The position numbers and the translations under genes were made by a program. A stretch of 64,000 nt of DNA from JBGTLW01 sp964614575 (lineage in GTDB: Bacteria; Planctomycetota; Phycisphaerae; Phycisphaerales; Phycisphaeraceae): positions 1-64,000 of the forward strand of contig CAZTLX010000003.1 in NCBI GenBank assembly GCA_964614575.1, in the 5' to 3' direction. This document shows, piece by piece, positions 37,080 to 45,811 of the stretch. The notes under the pieces were generated by a model. That model was not told the DNA's origin. It saw only the letters and a program-made list of their open reading frames with translations, and searched no databases. Positions within the stretch are counted from its first letter, which is position 1. Each line of letters opens with the position of its first letter.

Positions 37080-38510
37080 TTACAGCACAAACTTACTCAG
37101 GTCCGGGTCGGCGACGATCGCGGCGACTTGCTCACGCACGAACGCAGCGGTGATTTCGATCTGTGTGTCACCCGCGGCGGCGCGGTCCGGGGCATCAAAA
37201 TTGATCTGCTCGAAGACCTTCTCCACGATCGTCATCAGACGACGGGCACCGATGTTTTCCAGCGAGGCGTTGGCCTTGGCGGCGAGGTCGGCGATGGCGT
37301 CGATCGCGTCATCCGCGAACGTGATGTCCAGGCCCTCGACCTTCAGCAACGCCTGCTGCTGCTTGGTCAGCGCGCCGCGGGGCTCGGTGAGGATGCGGAC
37401 AAAATCGTCCTTGGTCAGCGGGCTCAGCTCGACGCGGATCGGGAAGCGGCCCTGCAGCTCGGGCATCAGGTCGCTGACCGAGGCGACGTGGAACGCGCCG
37501 GCGGCGACGAACAGGATGTGGTCGGTGTGCACGATGCCGTGACGCGTGTTGACCGCCGAGCCCTCGACGATCGGCAGCAGGTCGCGCTGCACACCCTGCC
37601 GCGACACATCCGGCCCCCCACCCCCACCTCCGCCCCCGGATGAGCCGCCCTTACCGCCTGAGGGGGAGGCGATCTTGTCGATCTCGTCGAGGAAGATGAT
37701 GCCCGACTGCTCGGTGCGTTCGATCGCCTCGGCGGTGATCTTCTCGCGGTCCAGCAGCTTGTCGGTCTCCTCTTCGGAGAGGATGCGGCGGGCCTCGGCG
37801 ACGGTGGTCCGCCGACGCTGGGTCTGCTCGGGGATCATCTTCTCGAACATGTTCGACAGGTCCGGGTCCATCTGGTCCAGGCCCATGTTGGCGAACATGA
37901 CCGAGGTCTGCGGCCGCTTGCGGGTGGTCAACTCGATCTCCCGGTCGTCGAGCTTGCCGGCTTCGAGCTGCTTGCGGATCAGGTCGCGGGTGTGCTGACG
38001 GCGCTCGGCGGATTGGTCGGGGGGGATGTAGCCGGAGGCGGAATCCTCATCACGCTGACGGCCCGCTGAAGCGGGCCTTTCCGGGTGTATGTCCGAACCG
38101 GGCAGGAGCAGATCGACCAGACGGGCGTTGACGTGGTCGGCGGCTTTTTCGCGGACGTGCTCGGCCTGCTCGGCGCGGATCATGTTGATCGCCTGATCGA
38201 GCAGGTCGCGCACCATCGACTCGACGTCTCGGCCGTGATAGCCCACCTCGGTGAACTTGCTGGCCTCGATCTTGATGAACGGGGCGCCGGTGAGCTTGGC
38301 GAGGCGGCGGGCGATCTCGGTCTTGCCCACGCCGGTGGGTCCGATCATCACGATGTTCTTGGGGTACACCTCGGCGGCGAGGGCTTCGTCGAGCTTGCGG
38401 CGGCGCCAGCGGTTGCGGATGGCGACGGCGACGGCCCGCTTGGCGTCGGCCTGGCCGATGATGTGCCGATCGAGCGCTTCAACAATCTGCTTGGGGGTCA
38501 GGTCCTGCAT
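37080..38510 (-). CDS. hslU: ATP-dependent protease ATPase subunit HslU
   Basis: HslU unfolds proteins for the HslV peptidase. The 476-residue protein shows LTPKQIVEALDRHIIGQADAKRAV, Walker A GPTGVGKT (57-64), the pore loop GYHGRDVE (GYVGRDVE in E. coli), Walker B GIIFLDEIDKIA, and the C-terminal end LSKFVL that docks into HslV. The I domain (about residues 140-265) contains an insert coded by a perfect GC palindrome. A glycine run follows the Walker B motif. hslV is not adjacent, which is unusual because hslVU is normally an operon. Confidence 0.95.
   Translation of the reverse strand: MQDLTPKQIVEALDRHIIGQADAKRAVAVAIRNRWRRRKLDEALAAEVYPKNIVMIGPTGVGKTEIARRLAKLTGAPFIKIEASKFTEVGYHGRDVESMVRDLLDQAINMIRAEQAEHVREKAADHVNARLVDLLLPGSDIHPERPASAGRQRDEDSASGYIPPDQSAERRQHTRDLIRKQLEAGKLDDREIELTTRKRPQTSVMFANMGLDQMDPDLSNMFEKMIPEQTQRRRTTVAEARRILSEEETDKLLDREKITAEAIERTEQSGIIFLDEIDKIASPSGGKGGSSGGGGGGGGPDVSRQGVQRDLLPIVEGSAVNTRHGIVHTDHILFVAAGAFHVASVSDLMPELQGRFPIRVELSPLTKDDFVRILTEPRGALTKQQQALLKVEGLDITFADDAIDAIADLAAKANASLENIGARRLMTIVEKVFEQINFDAPDRAAAGDTQIEITAAFVREQVAAIVADPDLSKFVL
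38060..38077. repeat. Perfect GC palindrome inside hslU
   Basis: GGCCCGCTTCAGCGGGCC on the coding strand has eight-base arms and a TC loop. It codes for PASAG in the variable I domain. It resembles intergenic hairpin repeats that have been tolerated in frame. Confidence 0.55.
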
Positions 38511-38708
38511 GGCGGGGGTATGGTAGCGGCTTGGGGGGCGGGGGTTGGTTTGGGGCGGTGCTGAGGGATTTAACGGTTGGCGACCGGTGGTAAAGGCTCT
38601 AAACCGGGCGGCTTATCCGGTCGATGCTCTGAGAGCAGGGACGTCCCGAGGCCGCCGCGCGGGTCGGCGTGCGCCACGGTCAAGCGAGCGAAGGGAGACA
38701 CAACGCCC

Positions 38709-39920
38709 ATGGCATTCGGGCTCAACAAGGCGAGGTTTTCCCCGATCGCGATCGATTTCGGGGCGGACACCCTCAAGCTGCTGCAGGTGGTGCCCGGGGA
38801 GCCGCCGCAACTGGTCGCCGCCGCCGCTCTCGCCATCCCCGGCGAGGCGCGGGCGGACGCGTCGGCGCGGCTGTCGTTTCTCGGCAGCGCGCTGCGCCAA
38901 CTGCTCAAGGCCCAGGAATTCCGCGGCCGCCGCGCGATCTGCTCCATCCCCGCCTTTCAAACGCTCGTCCAGCACCTGGAGCTGCCCCGCAACGAGGGCG
39001 GCGACGCGCAGCAACAGATCAACCTCCACCTGATGGAACGGTTCAACATCGACCCCGCCCGACTGGTCATCCGCACCGCCGCGGTCGGCCAGCGCCAGCA
39101 CAACGGCGTGGCGATGCGCGAGGTGTTGTGCCTGGCCGCGCCCCGCGAGGTGGTGATGAGCTACATCCGCATCGCCGAGGAAGCGAAGATCGAGGTGGTC
39201 GGCATGCACTCCGAGCCGCCGGCGATCATCAAGGCCTTCGAGCACCTGTACAACCGGCGCGAGAGTGACCGGACGCAGGTGCGCTGCTTCGTCGATATCG
39301 GCGCGGCCAGCACGAAAGTCGTCATCGCGCAGGGCCACACGATGGTCTTCGCCAAGACGATCCACGCGGCCGGCGACCACCTGACCCGCCAGCTCGCCTC
39401 GACGCAGAGCCTTTCGTTTGACGAGGCCCGCGCTTCGCGCACCGCCCACGGTCTGGGCATCGCGCCGCCCCCACCTCCGATCGCGCCCTCCGCCGAATCG
39501 CCCACCGGCCGTGAACGCCGCGTCAACGCGATCGAGCACCGGCAGACCGGCCTGGCCGTGCTCGATGCCCGCGAATCGCTGCACCCCGATGAGCCCGCCG
39601 CGCCCGCCGACGCATCCGCGCATCCCGAAGAAACGCTCGACATCCTCACCGACGAGCTGAACCTCTGCGTGCGTCATTACCAGGGCGTACACCCGGATCG
39701 GCCGATCGATCGGCTGGTGTTCCTCGGCGGCGAGGCGCGGCACACCCCGACCTGCCAGACCATCGCCAAGCGCCTGCGCATCGCGGCGCAGCTCGGCGAC
39801 CCGTTCGCCCGGCTGGTCCGCATCGGCGGGGCCAAGCACGCGCCGGGGGTGAACCTGGATGAACCGCAGCCCGGCTGGGCCGTGCCCTTTGGCTTGTGCC
39901 ACAGCGAGGCGAACTTGTAA
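38709..39920 (+). CDS. pilM: Type IV pilus assembly protein PilM
   Basis: PilM is the cytoplasmic actin-like ATPase that links the PilNO pair to the motor. The 403-residue protein starts with IAIDFGADTLKLLQVVPG, the PilM phosphate-1 motif, and shows FQTLVQHLELPRNEGGDAQQQI, CFVDIGAASTKVVIAQG and DRLVFLGGEARH, all in the order of the actin-like fold. A proline-rich insert sits at about residues 258-310. The ATG is chosen because the conserved N-terminus begins there. It heads a five-gene assembly operon. Confidence 0.9.
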   Translation: MAFGLNKARFSPIAIDFGADTLKLLQVVPGEPPQLVAAAALAIPGEARADASARLSFLGSALRQLLKAQEFRGRRAICSIPAFQTLVQHLELPRNEGGDAQQQINLHLMERFNIDPARLVIRTAAVGQRQHNGVAMREVLCLAAPREVVMSYIRIAEEAKIEVVGMHSEPPAIIKAFEHLYNRRESDRTQVRCFVDIGAASTKVVIAQGHTMVFAKTIHAAGDHLTRQLASTQSLSFDEARASRTAHGLGIAPPPPPIAPSAESPTGRERRVNAIEHRQTGLAVLDARESLHPDEPAAPADASAHPEETLDILTDELNLCVRHYQGVHPDRPIDRLVFLGGEARHTPTCQTIAKRLRIAAQLGDPFARLVRIGGAKHAPGVNLDEPQPGWAVPFGLCHSEANL

Positions 39921-39928
39921 TCGAATCC

Positions 39929-39949
39929 CCCACGGCCAAAGGCCGTGGG
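39929..39949. terminator. Perfect hairpin between pilM and pilN
   Basis: CCCACGGCC and GGCCGTGGG pair perfectly around an AAA loop, nine bases after the pilM stop. No U-tract follows. It could reduce downstream expression or mark an mRNA processing site, giving more PilM than PilN. Confidence 0.45.
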
Positions 39950-39967
39950 CGTTGGTGGAGACCTGAT

Positions 39968-40765
39968 ATGGCTGACAACACCAGCTTCCTGCCCGAAGAC
40001 TACCTCGCGCGCAAGATCGCGCGGCGGACCAACGCGATCTGCCTGAGCCTGTTCGGCGTGGTGATGGTCGGCGTCGTCGCGGCGTTTTTCGTGACCGACC
40101 GCCAGCGTGCCGAGGTCCGCGCCCAGCAGGCGCAGGTTTCCACTTCGTATGCCGAAGCCGCCAAGCGGATCGAGGAATACGAGAACCTGCAGGTCCGCAA
40201 GCACGACATGATCCGCAAGGCCCGCATCATCTCGGTGCTGGTGGAGCGCGTGCCGCGCTCGCTGGTCATGGCCGAGCTGATCAACCACATGCCCCCGGCG
40301 TTGTCGCTCACCGAGTTCGAGCTGGACACCGAGATCATCCGGGCCGCCGCGCGACCCAAGACCGCGATCGAGCGCCAGCGTGAGAAGATGAACCAGAAAA
40401 CCGAGCTCGAAGAGAAGAACACGCCCGAGGCCCCGCCGACCGCGATCAAGCTCAAGCTCGTGGGCGTCGCGCCGACGGACGTGGAGGTCTCGACCTTCAT
40501 CAGCCGCCTCAACCATCACCCGATGTTCGACGAGGTCGTGCTCGCGTTCTCGGAGCAGACCACCATCGAGCAGCAGCCGATGCGTAAGTTCCGCATCGAG
40601 ATGGACCTGATCCAGGAGGTCGATGTGACCGGACTCGAGCCCACCAAGGTCAGCCGCAAGCTCGCCAACAACCCGATGAGCGACAAGTTCCAGATCGATG
40701 AGAACGGCAACCTGGTCAAGCCGGAAGATCAGCCCACGCAAGTCGGAGCCGTGGAAACCGAATAA
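39968..40765 (+). CDS. pilN: PilN-like pilus assembly membrane protein
   Basis: The 265-residue bitopic protein has a short cytoplasmic N-terminus (NTSFLPEDYLARKIARRTN), which in PilN binds PilM. One membrane helix (AICLSLFGVVMVGVVAAFFV) and a periplasmic coiled coil (residues 50-90) follow. The C-terminal ferredoxin-like domain (IKLKLVGVAPTDVEVSTFIS) is typical of PilN. Relative to model PilN, it has a charged insert of about 25 residues and a longer tail. Position between pilM and pilO supports the call. Confidence 0.85.
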   Translation: MADNTSFLPEDYLARKIARRTNAICLSLFGVVMVGVVAAFFVTDRQRAEVRAQQAQVSTSYAEAAKRIEEYENLQVRKHDMIRKARIISVLVERVPRSLVMAELINHMPPALSLTEFELDTEIIRAAARPKTAIERQREKMNQKTELEEKNTPEAPPTAIKLKLVGVAPTDVEVSTFISRLNHHPMFDEVVLAFSEQTTIEQQPMRKFRIEMDLIQEVDVTGLEPTKVSRKLANNPMSDKFQIDENGNLVKPEDQPTQVGAVETE

Positions 40766-40831
40766 CCCGCGGGCTATCGGTCCACCGGACCGGTGCCCGG
40801 ACGACGCCCGGAGCGTCGCGGAGAGACCGCC

Positions 40832-41401
40832 ATGCGATTCGGATTAAGAGAAGCCTTGTTTGTGCTGCTGCTGCTGGGGATGCCCGCGGCCGCGTACTTC
40901 TTCGTGTTCCAGCCCCGCAACGAGCAGATCGCCGAGGCGCGGAAGGAAGTCGCGCAGAAGCAGGCGAAGCTCACGGAACTGGAGAAGGCGACCAAGTCGA
41001 TCGACGACCTGGGGGCCGAGATCGACGAGCTCAAGGAAGCGATCAGCTTCGTGGAGCAGCAGTTGCCGGCTCAGCGTGAGGTGGACGTGATCCTGCGCGA
41101 GGTGTGGGAGCTGGCCGCGAAGCACAAGCTGCGCCCCGAGAGCGTGCGGCCGGACAAGATCGTGCCGCAGTCGCACTACACCGAGCTGCCGATCAAGCTG
41201 GTGATCGTGGGCGACTTCGATGGTTTTTACGAGTTCCTGCTCGCGCTCGAAGACCTGCCGCGCATCACCCGCCTGCCGCAGATGAAGCTGCAGAAGCTGC
41301 AGGGCAAGGATGTGGACGACGGCGCGATGAAAGCCGATCTGGTGTTGAGCATTTTCTTTGAGGGGCGTGCGGCGCAAACCGCCAGCGCCCTGGGAGGCTG
41401 A
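40832..41401 (+). CDS. pilO: PilO-like pilus assembly membrane protein
   Basis: The 189-residue protein has one N-terminal membrane helix (ALFVLLLLGMPAAAYFFVF), a long coiled coil (residues 27-75), and a ferredoxin-like domain (ELPIKLVIVGDFDGFYEFLLAL) matching PilO. It would pair with PilN in the inner-membrane alignment complex. The stop overlaps the next start as TGATG. Confidence 0.87.
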   Translation: MRFGLREALFVLLLLGMPAAAYFFVFQPRNEQIAEARKEVAQKQAKLTELEKATKSIDDLGAEIDELKEAISFVEQQLPAQREVDVILREVWELAAKHKLRPESVRPDKIVPQSHYTELPIKLVIVGDFDGFYEFLLALEDLPRITRLPQMKLQKLQGKDVDDGAMKADLVLSIFFEGRAAQTASALGG

Positions 41402-42180
41402 TGATGGGCATGATCCCCCCGCCCTCGGGCGACGAAGCGAAAAAGCCGGGCCATACCGCCCGCCACGACGAGATGGACTTCGATCCGCATGACGAGTCGG
41501 AGCCCGCGGCGATGACGCTGTCGGCCATCGGCAAGGGCAACGGCGACGGCCCGCTGGGCCTCGACGGGTTCGGCGATGCCGACGCGTCCGGTTCCGACTT
41601 CTCCAAAATCACGCAGCACAGCGCGTTTGTCATCGTCGTCGTGGCGGTGATCGCCGCGGCGGTGCTCGGCGCGATGCGCCTCACCGGGGGCAGCCTCGGA
41701 TCCACCACCGACGCGAAGATCGAGGGCCTGATCGACAGCACCATCGCCAAGATTCAGAACCAGCAACACCTCGCGGCCGATGACCCCATCATCGCCATGA
41801 GCAACAACCTCATGCCCACCTCCTCGGTCATCCAGACCCTGACCGGCCACGAGCCGCCGCAGGTGCCGATCGAGTTCGTGCAGAAAAACCCGTTCGTGTT
41901 CGGCGTCAAGAAACCGGTGACCGCGAGCAAGACGGTCACCGCGACCGGCCCCAGCGCGGAAGAACTCACGAGGCGCATCAAAGAACAGATCCGCCGCGAG
42001 ATCGGCAAGCTGACCATCGACATGATCATGGCCGGCACCGAAGAAAAAGCCGTCGTGATCAACGGCGAGATCTACAAGATCGGCGACACGATCAGCATCT
42101 TCCGCGTCGAGTCGATCGAAGCCCAACAGGTGAACCTGCGCCACGGCAAGTACCGCGTGCCGCTGCGGGCCAACGGCTGA
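41401..42180 (+). CDS. PilP/GspC-like inner-membrane protein
   Basis: The 259-residue protein has an acidic cytoplasmic N-terminus of about 75 residues, one helix (AFVIVVVAVIAAAVLGAM), and a periplasmic region. The C-terminal segment AVVINGEIYKIGDTIS...VNLRHGKYRVPL resembles the small beta domain of PilP and GspC. That domain normally contacts the secretin. It lacks a lipobox, unlike PilP. The assignment rests on topology, the end motif and the place in the operon. Confidence 0.65.
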   Translation: MMGMIPPPSGDEAKKPGHTARHDEMDFDPHDESEPAAMTLSAIGKGNGDGPLGLDGFGDADASGSDFSKITQHSAFVIVVVAVIAAAVLGAMRLTGGSLGSTTDAKIEGLIDSTIAKIQNQQHLAADDPIIAMSNNLMPTSSVIQTLTGHEPPQVPIEFVQKNPFVFGVKKPVTASKTVTATGPSAEELTRRIKEQIRREIGKLTIDMIMAGTEEKAVVINGEIYKIGDTISIFRVESIEAQQVNLRHGKYRVPLRANG

Positions 42181-42238
42181 TGACGCCCCGCGTCCGCGCC
42201 GCGCGGTGAAGGCCCCCGACCCGCCCGAAGCAAAGACC

Positions 42239-44092
42239 ATGCCCGAATCCGACCCCCTGATCTTCGATCCCGAGACCGAGCCGGTTTCCCCGGTGCGCGA
42301 CGAGCCGAGGGGCTCTTCGCTGATCGGTCACGGCAACCCCCTGGAAGACCTCTGGCAGCCCGAGGAGCGTGGTGGCTTGGTGGGGGAGACCGACAAGCCG
42401 GACCTGGGCCAAGCGCTGTTGGATGCCGGCGTGATCAGCGCATCGCAACTGACCAACGCCCGCAACGTCGCGAGCAAGACGCCCGACCGCCCGCTCGCCG
42501 ACATCCTCATCGAAGCCGGCGCCGATCAGGTCGCCGTGCAGACCCTGGTTGCGCGCATGGCGGGCATGACGTTCCAGCGCCTCTCGCCCGCGGCGGTGTC
42601 CGCCGAGCAGGCGATCACTCGGCTGGGCATGGATTTCTGCGCGAAGCACGGGCTGCTGCCGATCTGCCGCACCGGCTCGCGCCTGCTCGTGGGCGTGACC
42701 GACCCCAACCGCCTGATCATCCTCGACGAGGTCCGCCACAAGCTCGGCCAGTCGGTCAAGCCCGTGGTCATCACCCCCGCCGACCTGGCCGCGGTCATCG
42801 CCGCCCGCAAGGAAGAGAACGGCGACGCCGCCGACGAAACCTTCAACCAGATCATCGGTGAGATTTCCGAGGACGAGGTCGAGGTCATCGAGACCGAAGA
42901 GGAAGACCTCGATCTCGAGAAGATGGCCGGTGAATCGCCGGTCATCCGCTTCGTCAACGCGCTGATCTTCAACGCGGTGAAGGAAGGCGCTTCGGACATC
43001 CACATCGAACCGCAGGAAAAACGCCTGCAGATCCGCTACCGGATCGACGGCGTGCTCTTCGACGCGATGAGCCCGCCGGGGCACATGATGGCCGCCATCG
43101 TCTCGCGCCTCAAGATCATGGCGAACCTCGACATCTCCGAGCGCCGCGTGCCGCAGGACGGGCGCATCCGCGCGATGGTCCACGGCCGCAAGCTCGACCT
43201 GCGCATGTCCACCCTGCCCATCGTGCAGGGCGAAAAAGTTGTGTTGCGTATCCTCGACACGCGCTCGATCCAGGTTGATCTCGAAGACCTGGGCATGGAC
43301 GAAGACTGCCTGCTGATGTGGAAGAAGCAGATCGACCAGCCCCACGGCATCGTGCTGGTCACCGGGCCCACCGGCTCGGGCAAGACCACCACGCTCTACT
43401 CCTCGCTGGGCAAGATGGACCGCGGCAGCCTCAACATCTCCACCGTCGAAGACCCGGTCGAATATCACCTGGCCGGTATCAACCAGACCCAGACGCACGA
43501 GCGCATCGGCATGAGCTTCGCCGCGGCGCTTCGCGCCCTGCTGCGGCAGGACCCCGACATCGTGATGGTCGGCGAGATCCGCGACGCCGAGACCGCCAAG
43601 ATCGCCATCCAGGCCTCGCTCACCGGCCACCTTGTGCTCAGCACGCTGCACACCAACGACGCGCCGTCGAGCGTGACGCGGTTGATCAACATCGGCGTCG
43701 AGCCTTACCTGATCGGCAGCGCGGTCAATGCCTGCCTGGCCCAGCGGCTGGTCCGCAAGATCTGCGACCACTGCAAGACGCAGGTCCCGCCCGACGACTC
43801 GATCGCCGAACACCTCGCGCTGCAGGGCATCAGCATGGACATGGTCTGGCAGGGCACCGGCTGCGACAAATGCCGCAACACCGGCTACGCGGGTCGGCTT
43901 GGCCTCTACGAGCTGCTCATCCTCAACGACAACCTGCGCGACCGCATCGCCGGCAACCCCAACGTCACCGAGTTCCGACGCATGTGCATCGAGGGCGGCA
44001 TGGTCACGCTCCGGCAGGACGGTTTCGCCAAGGTCGCCAAGGGCCAGACCACCGTCGATGAAGTGCTCCGCGTCACCGAAGCGGCGATCTGA
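42239..44092 (+). CDS. pilB: Type IV pilus/type II secretion assembly ATPase, PilB/GspE family
   Basis: The hexameric motor drives pilus extension or pseudopilus assembly. The 617-residue protein has an N-terminal MshEN-like domain, the arginine-finger region SDIHIEPQEKRLQIRYRIDG, Walker A GPTGSGKTT near residue 380, an Asp box STVEDPVEY, Walker B DPDIVMVGEIRDAETA and the His box TGHLVLSTLHTNDA. A zinc site is formed by CDHC and CDKC near residues 509 and 541. The ATG is chosen over an upstream GTG because the sequence between shows no conservation signal. No pilC or secretin gene follows. Confidence 0.93.
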   Translation: MPESDPLIFDPETEPVSPVRDEPRGSSLIGHGNPLEDLWQPEERGGLVGETDKPDLGQALLDAGVISASQLTNARNVASKTPDRPLADILIEAGADQVAVQTLVARMAGMTFQRLSPAAVSAEQAITRLGMDFCAKHGLLPICRTGSRLLVGVTDPNRLIILDEVRHKLGQSVKPVVITPADLAAVIAARKEENGDAADETFNQIIGEISEDEVEVIETEEEDLDLEKMAGESPVIRFVNALIFNAVKEGASDIHIEPQEKRLQIRYRIDGVLFDAMSPPGHMMAAIVSRLKIMANLDISERRVPQDGRIRAMVHGRKLDLRMSTLPIVQGEKVVLRILDTRSIQVDLEDLGMDEDCLLMWKKQIDQPHGIVLVTGPTGSGKTTTLYSSLGKMDRGSLNISTVEDPVEYHLAGINQTQTHERIGMSFAAALRALLRQDPDIVMVGEIRDAETAKIAIQASLTGHLVLSTLHTNDAPSSVTRLINIGVEPYLIGSAVNACLAQRLVRKICDHCKTQVPPDDSIAEHLALQGISMDMVWQGTGCDKCRNTGYAGRLGLYELLILNDNLRDRIAGNPNVTEFRRMCIEGGMVTLRQDGFAKVAKGQTTVDEVLRVTEAAI

Positions 44093-44271
44093 ACCGCTCA
44101 TCCTCTCTGCAAGCCGGGGCACGCTTTGATCACGAATTCGCACTGATTCAGGCCGATTTGCGCCCGAACGGTGCCTTGGCAAACGTGCTAAGTTAGCGAC
44201 GGCGCGGGCCTCGCATCGGCGTGGCGATCGCCGCGCCGCACGCGACTGCCTCAACGAAAGAGCACGGCCAT

Positions 44272-45702
44272 ATGACGCTTCCCCTCATCATCCAAGGCGG
44301 CATGGGGGTCGCCGTCTCGAACTGGCGGCTGGCCCGCGCCGTCGCCACCCGCGGGCAGATCGGCGTGGTCTCCGGCACCGCGCTGGATGTCGTGCTCGCC
44401 CGACGACTCCAGGCCGGCGACCCCGGCGGACACATGCGCCGGGCACTGGGTGCGTTCCCCAACCGCGACCTCGCGAAGCAGATCGTCGAAACGTATTTCG
44501 TCGATGGCGGCAAGCCGGGCGATGCGCCTTACAAGGCCAAGCCGATGATCGGCGACAAGCCGAGCCGACGCGCGGTCGAGCTGCTGGTCGCCGCGAACTT
44601 CGTCGAGGTCTTCCTCGCCAAGGAGGGGCACCACGGCATCGTCGGCATCAACTACCTGCACAAGATTCAGAGCCCCCTGCTGCCCTCACTCTACGGCGCG
44701 ATGCTCGCCGGGGTGGACATCGTCATCGTCGGCGCGGGCATCCCGCTGGAGGTGCCAGCGGTGATCGACGGCCTGTGCGAGAACCGCGCGGTCGAGGCGA
44801 CGCTGCACCTGCGCGACGCGCCCAGTGGGCAAACTCATCGCCTAAGCTTCAACCCGGCCGACATCGTTGGCCAGGGCACCCCGCTGCCGCCACGCCCGAA
44901 GTTTTTCCCCATCGTCTCCTCCGCCACGCTCGCCACGCTGATGGTCAAGAAGACCGGCGGCAAGGTGGATGGGCTGATCATCGAGGAGCCCTCGGCCGGC
45001 GGGCACAACGCCCCGCCACGCGGCCCGGCCAGGCTCAATGAGCGCGGCGAGCCGATCTACGGCCCGCGCGACGCGATCGACCTCGACGCCATCAAAGCAC
45101 TGAACTGCCCCTTCTGGTTGGCCGGGTCATACGCCAGCCCCGAGAAGCTCCAGGCGGCGATCGACGCCGGGGCCGCGGGCGTGCAGGTCGGCACGCTCTT
45201 CGCCTTCAGCGCCGAATCCGGCTTGCGCGACGACCTTAAACGCCGGGTGCTGCGGCAATGCGCCGAGCAGGACATCGAGGTCTTCCGCGATCCCGTCGCC
45301 TCGCCGACCGGCTTCCCGTTCCAGGTCCTCTCCATCCCCGGCACGCTCTCCGAGCCCGAGGTGTATCAACAGCGCCCCCGCGTTTGTGACCTGGGTTACC
45401 TGCGCGAGAGCTACGAACGGCCAGACGGCACGGTCGGGTGGCGCTGCTGCGGCGAGGACCCCGACGAGTATGTCAAGAAAGGCGGCAAGTTGGAGGACAC
45501 CGTCGGACGCAAGTGCCTGTGCAACGCGCTGATGGCCAACATCGGCCTGCCGCAACACCGCGGCAGTGATGACGAAGAACTGCCGCTGGTCACCTGCGGC
45601 AGCGACCTTGACTGCATCAGAAACGTGCTTAAGCCCGGCGCGACGTCCTACACCGCCGCCGACGCGCTCGATTACCTCCTCACACCGACGCAAGTCGCGT
45701 GA
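44272..45702 (+). CDS. Nitronate monooxygenase-like FMN-dependent TIM barrel protein
   Basis: The 476-residue protein has the NMO/FabK-like flavin barrel: LIIQGGMGVAVSNWRLARAV, GIVGINYLHKIQ, VIVGAGIP, a GLIIEEPSAGGHNAPPRG loop with the active-site histidine region, and AGAAGVQVGTLFAFSAESGL for phosphate binding. A C-terminal extension of about 110 residues contains several cysteines (WRCCGEDP, KCLCNALMANIG, VTCGSDLDC) and is shared by a planctomycete and cyanobacterial subgroup. The natural substrate is not known. The ATG is preferred over a GTG 17 codons upstream. Confidence 0.85.
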   Translation: MTLPLIIQGGMGVAVSNWRLARAVATRGQIGVVSGTALDVVLARRLQAGDPGGHMRRALGAFPNRDLAKQIVETYFVDGGKPGDAPYKAKPMIGDKPSRRAVELLVAANFVEVFLAKEGHHGIVGINYLHKIQSPLLPSLYGAMLAGVDIVIVGAGIPLEVPAVIDGLCENRAVEATLHLRDAPSGQTHRLSFNPADIVGQGTPLPPRPKFFPIVSSATLATLMVKKTGGKVDGLIIEEPSAGGHNAPPRGPARLNERGEPIYGPRDAIDLDAIKALNCPFWLAGSYASPEKLQAAIDAGAAGVQVGTLFAFSAESGLRDDLKRRVLRQCAEQDIEVFRDPVASPTGFPFQVLSIPGTLSEPEVYQQRPRVCDLGYLRESYERPDGTVGWRCCGEDPDEYVKKGGKLEDTVGRKCLCNALMANIGLPQHRGSDDEELPLVTCGSDLDCIRNVLKPGATSYTAADALDYLLTPTQVA

Positions 45703-45727
45703 CCGAGGCGGCGATCTGATCCGCCCC

Positions 45728-45807
45728 GTTTAGCGGTTGACACGAAGTGTCACCTGCCTTGACGGATGGTCACACAAAGTCGGGGCACTGCGTGCCACCT
45801 GCTAAAC
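45728..45807. repeat. Inverted pair of family 1 stem-loop repeats
   Basis: A plus copy at 45728-45753 (GTTTAGC, then GACACGAAGTGTC) faces a minus copy at 45782-45807 (GTTTAGC, then GGCACGCAGTGCC). In the plus copy both arms changed together, so the hairpin is kept. They occupy the gap between the convergent nitronate monooxygenase and DUF4139 genes. Confidence 0.75.
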
Positions 45808-45811
45808 AGGC

